DNA of 7,087 bases. Origin: Gemmatimonadota bacterium (lineage in GTDB: Bacteria > Gemmatimonadota > Gemmatimonadetes > Gemmatimonadales > Gemmatimonadaceae). Position numbers and translations under genes: made by a program. The notes below the pieces were generated by a model. The model ran no database searches. It was not told the DNA's origin and worked only from the letters and a program-made list of their open reading frames with translations. Of the stretch, positions 6,135 through 7,087 are shown in pieces. The DNA lies in assembly GCA_029884515.1 (NCBI GenBank), contig JAOUHR010000096.1, positions 1 to 7,087 of the forward strand, given 5' to 3'. Numbering within the stretch: the first letter of the stretch is position 1; the number at the start of each line of letters is the position of its first letter.

Positions 6135-7087
6135 GTGAGCGAGCACTTCCAGCAACTCATCGACGGCGCGTGGACCGACGCGGTGGACGGCGGCCGGTGG
6201 GACGTGATGAACCCAGCGACCGAGGAGACCATCCGCAGCGTGCCGTTCGGCGCGCGCGCGGACTGCCGCGCCGCGATCGAGGCGGCCGCGCGCGCCTTCC
6301 CCGTGTGGGCGCGTGCGACGCCGTACGAGCGCGGCGCGATCCTGCAGCGCACCGCGCAGCTGCTGCGCGAGCGCGCCGATGCGATCGGACGCACCACCGT
6401 GATGGAGAGCGGCAAGCCCTTCCCGCAAGGGAAGGGCGAGTGCCTCGTCGCCGCGGATCTCTTCGAGTGGTTCGCCGAGGAGGGGAAGCGCGCCTACGGA
6501 CGTACCATCCCCTCGCGGACCGCCAACAAGCGGATGACCGTGCTCCGGCAGCCACTCGGCGTGGTGGGCGTGATCACGGCGTGGAACTTCCCCGCGTACA
6601 ACCCGTCGCGGGCGTGGGCCGCCGCGCTCGCCGCCGGATGCACGGTGGTGGGCCGCCCCTCGGAGTTCACCCCGCTCACCGCGATGCACATCGCGAACGC
6701 CCTCGTGGACGCCGGCATCCCGCCCGGGGTGTTCAACCTCGTGAATGGCGACCCGGAGTCGATGGGCCAGGAGATGCTCGACCATCCCGCGTGCCGCAAG
6801 ATCAGCTTCACCGGCAGCGTGCGGGTCGGGAAGCTCCTGATGGACGGCGCCTCGCGCACCGTGACGCGGCTCTCCCTCGAGCTGGGCGGGAACGCGCCGG
6901 TGCTCATCCTCCCCGACGTGAACGTGGAGACGGTCGCGGCAGGCGCGGTCGCGAGCAAGTTCCGCAACAACGGACAGGTGTGCGTCTCGCCGCAGCGCTT
7001 CATCGTGCACCAGACGGTGGCCGATGAGTTCGCCGAGCGGATCACGGCGCGTGCGAAGAAGCTCCGCGTCGGGAACGGCCTCGAGAA
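6135..7087 (+). CDS. Aldehyde dehydrogenase, succinate-semialdehyde-dehydrogenase-like, N-terminal 317 residues (3' end beyond window)
   Basis: NAD(P)-dependent oxidation of an aldehyde to an acid, expected to take the semialdehyde made by the neighbouring transaminase. The visible 317 residues include the cofactor domain and the catalytic cysteine. Landmarks: LIDGAWTDA at 8-16, VITAWNFPAYNP at 146-157 with N151 (oxyanion), VVGRPSEFTPLTA at 171-183, FTGSVRVGK at 225-233, LELGGNAPV at 248-256 with the general base E249, and NNGQVCVSPQRF at 278-289 with nucleophile C283. The LELGGNAP and ASKFRNNGQVC segments resemble GabD. Unusually, the cofactor-binding Lys is Arg174, followed by S176 and E177; Glu at that site usually goes with NAD over NADP. 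The start is GTG, four bases after the amidohydrolase stop, with GAGAG eight bases upstream; a later in-frame ATG (residue 25) would cut off the first strand. The protein is truncated by the right edge, not by mutation. Confidence 0.92.
   Translation, partial: MSEHFQQLIDGAWTDAVDGGRWDVMNPATEETIRSVPFGARADCRAAIEAAARAFPVWARATPYERGAILQRTAQLLRERADAIGRTTVMESGKPFPQGKGECLVAADLFEWFAEEGKRAYGRTIPSRTANKRMTVLRQPLGVVGVITAWNFPAYNPSRAWAAALAAGCTVVGRPSEFTPLTAMHIANALVDAGIPPGVFNLVNGDPESMGQEMLDHPACRKISFTGSVRVGKLLMDGASRTVTRLSLELGGNAPVLILPDVNVETVAAGAVASKFRNNGQVCVSPQRFIVHQTVADEFAERITARAKKLRVGNGLE

Noticed and set aside
6127..6138. ATG overlapping the amidohydrolase stop (ATGA junction)
   Set aside because: The frame ends after three codons and is out of frame with the aldehyde dehydrogenase; the GTG at 6135 is the start that fits the family.
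4541..6415. Open minus-strand frame of 624 codons opposite the amidohydrolase and dehydrogenase
   Set aside because: Same low-complexity antisense composition; it crosses the boundary of two well-supported plus-strand genes and shows no family motifs.
1..7087. tRNA, rRNA, CRISPR repeats, insertion-sequence ends or phage genes
   Set aside because: I saw no cloverleaf with a CCA-type end, no regularly spaced direct repeats, no transposase motif and no target-site duplications; composition looks even across the window.

Overview
The window is high-GC bacterial DNA (my impression is clearly above 65% G+C, not computed) with dense coding and codons that prefer G or C in the third position. The mix of a TonB-dependent receptor carrying an N-terminal carboxypeptidase-regulatory-like domain, secreted proteins with Ala-X-Ala signal peptides, GTG starts and high GC fits a Gram-negative, double-membrane soil-type bacterium. 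Gemmatimonadota is my best guess, but this is a low-confidence inference: no rRNA or other marker gene is present.

Left part, minus strand (1-2261). A secreted protein of unknown function (1386-2261) lies upstream of the first 404 residues of a SusC/CirA-like TonB-dependent outer-membrane receptor (start at 1214, running off the left edge). They are separated by 171 bp that hold a GC-rich hairpin just after the first stop codon. Both products are predicted to leave the cytoplasm.

Middle (2262-2497). This 236-bp divergent intergenic region holds a candidate promoter for the minus-strand genes, a strong ribosome binding site for the secreted protein, and a possible 11-codon leader ORF that ends in a 4-base overlap with the first plus-strand gene.

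Right part, plus strand (2498-7087). Four tightly packed genes (gaps of 1, 2 and 4 bases) look like one operon: a GNAT acetyltransferase of the type often found fused to a nitrilase-family hydrolase (YhcX-like), a GabT-like class III aminotransferase, a YtcJ-like metal-dependent amidohydrolase, and a succinate-semialdehyde-dehydrogenase-like aldehyde dehydrogenase cut by the right edge. GabT plus the dehydrogenase make a GABA shunt (4-aminobutyrate to succinate semialdehyde to succinate). The amidohydrolase and the GNAT suggest that the true substrate may be an N-acylated or otherwise amide-linked omega-amino compound that is opened first. That last step is inference. No regulator, transporter, RNA gene, insertion sequence or CRISPR array is visible.
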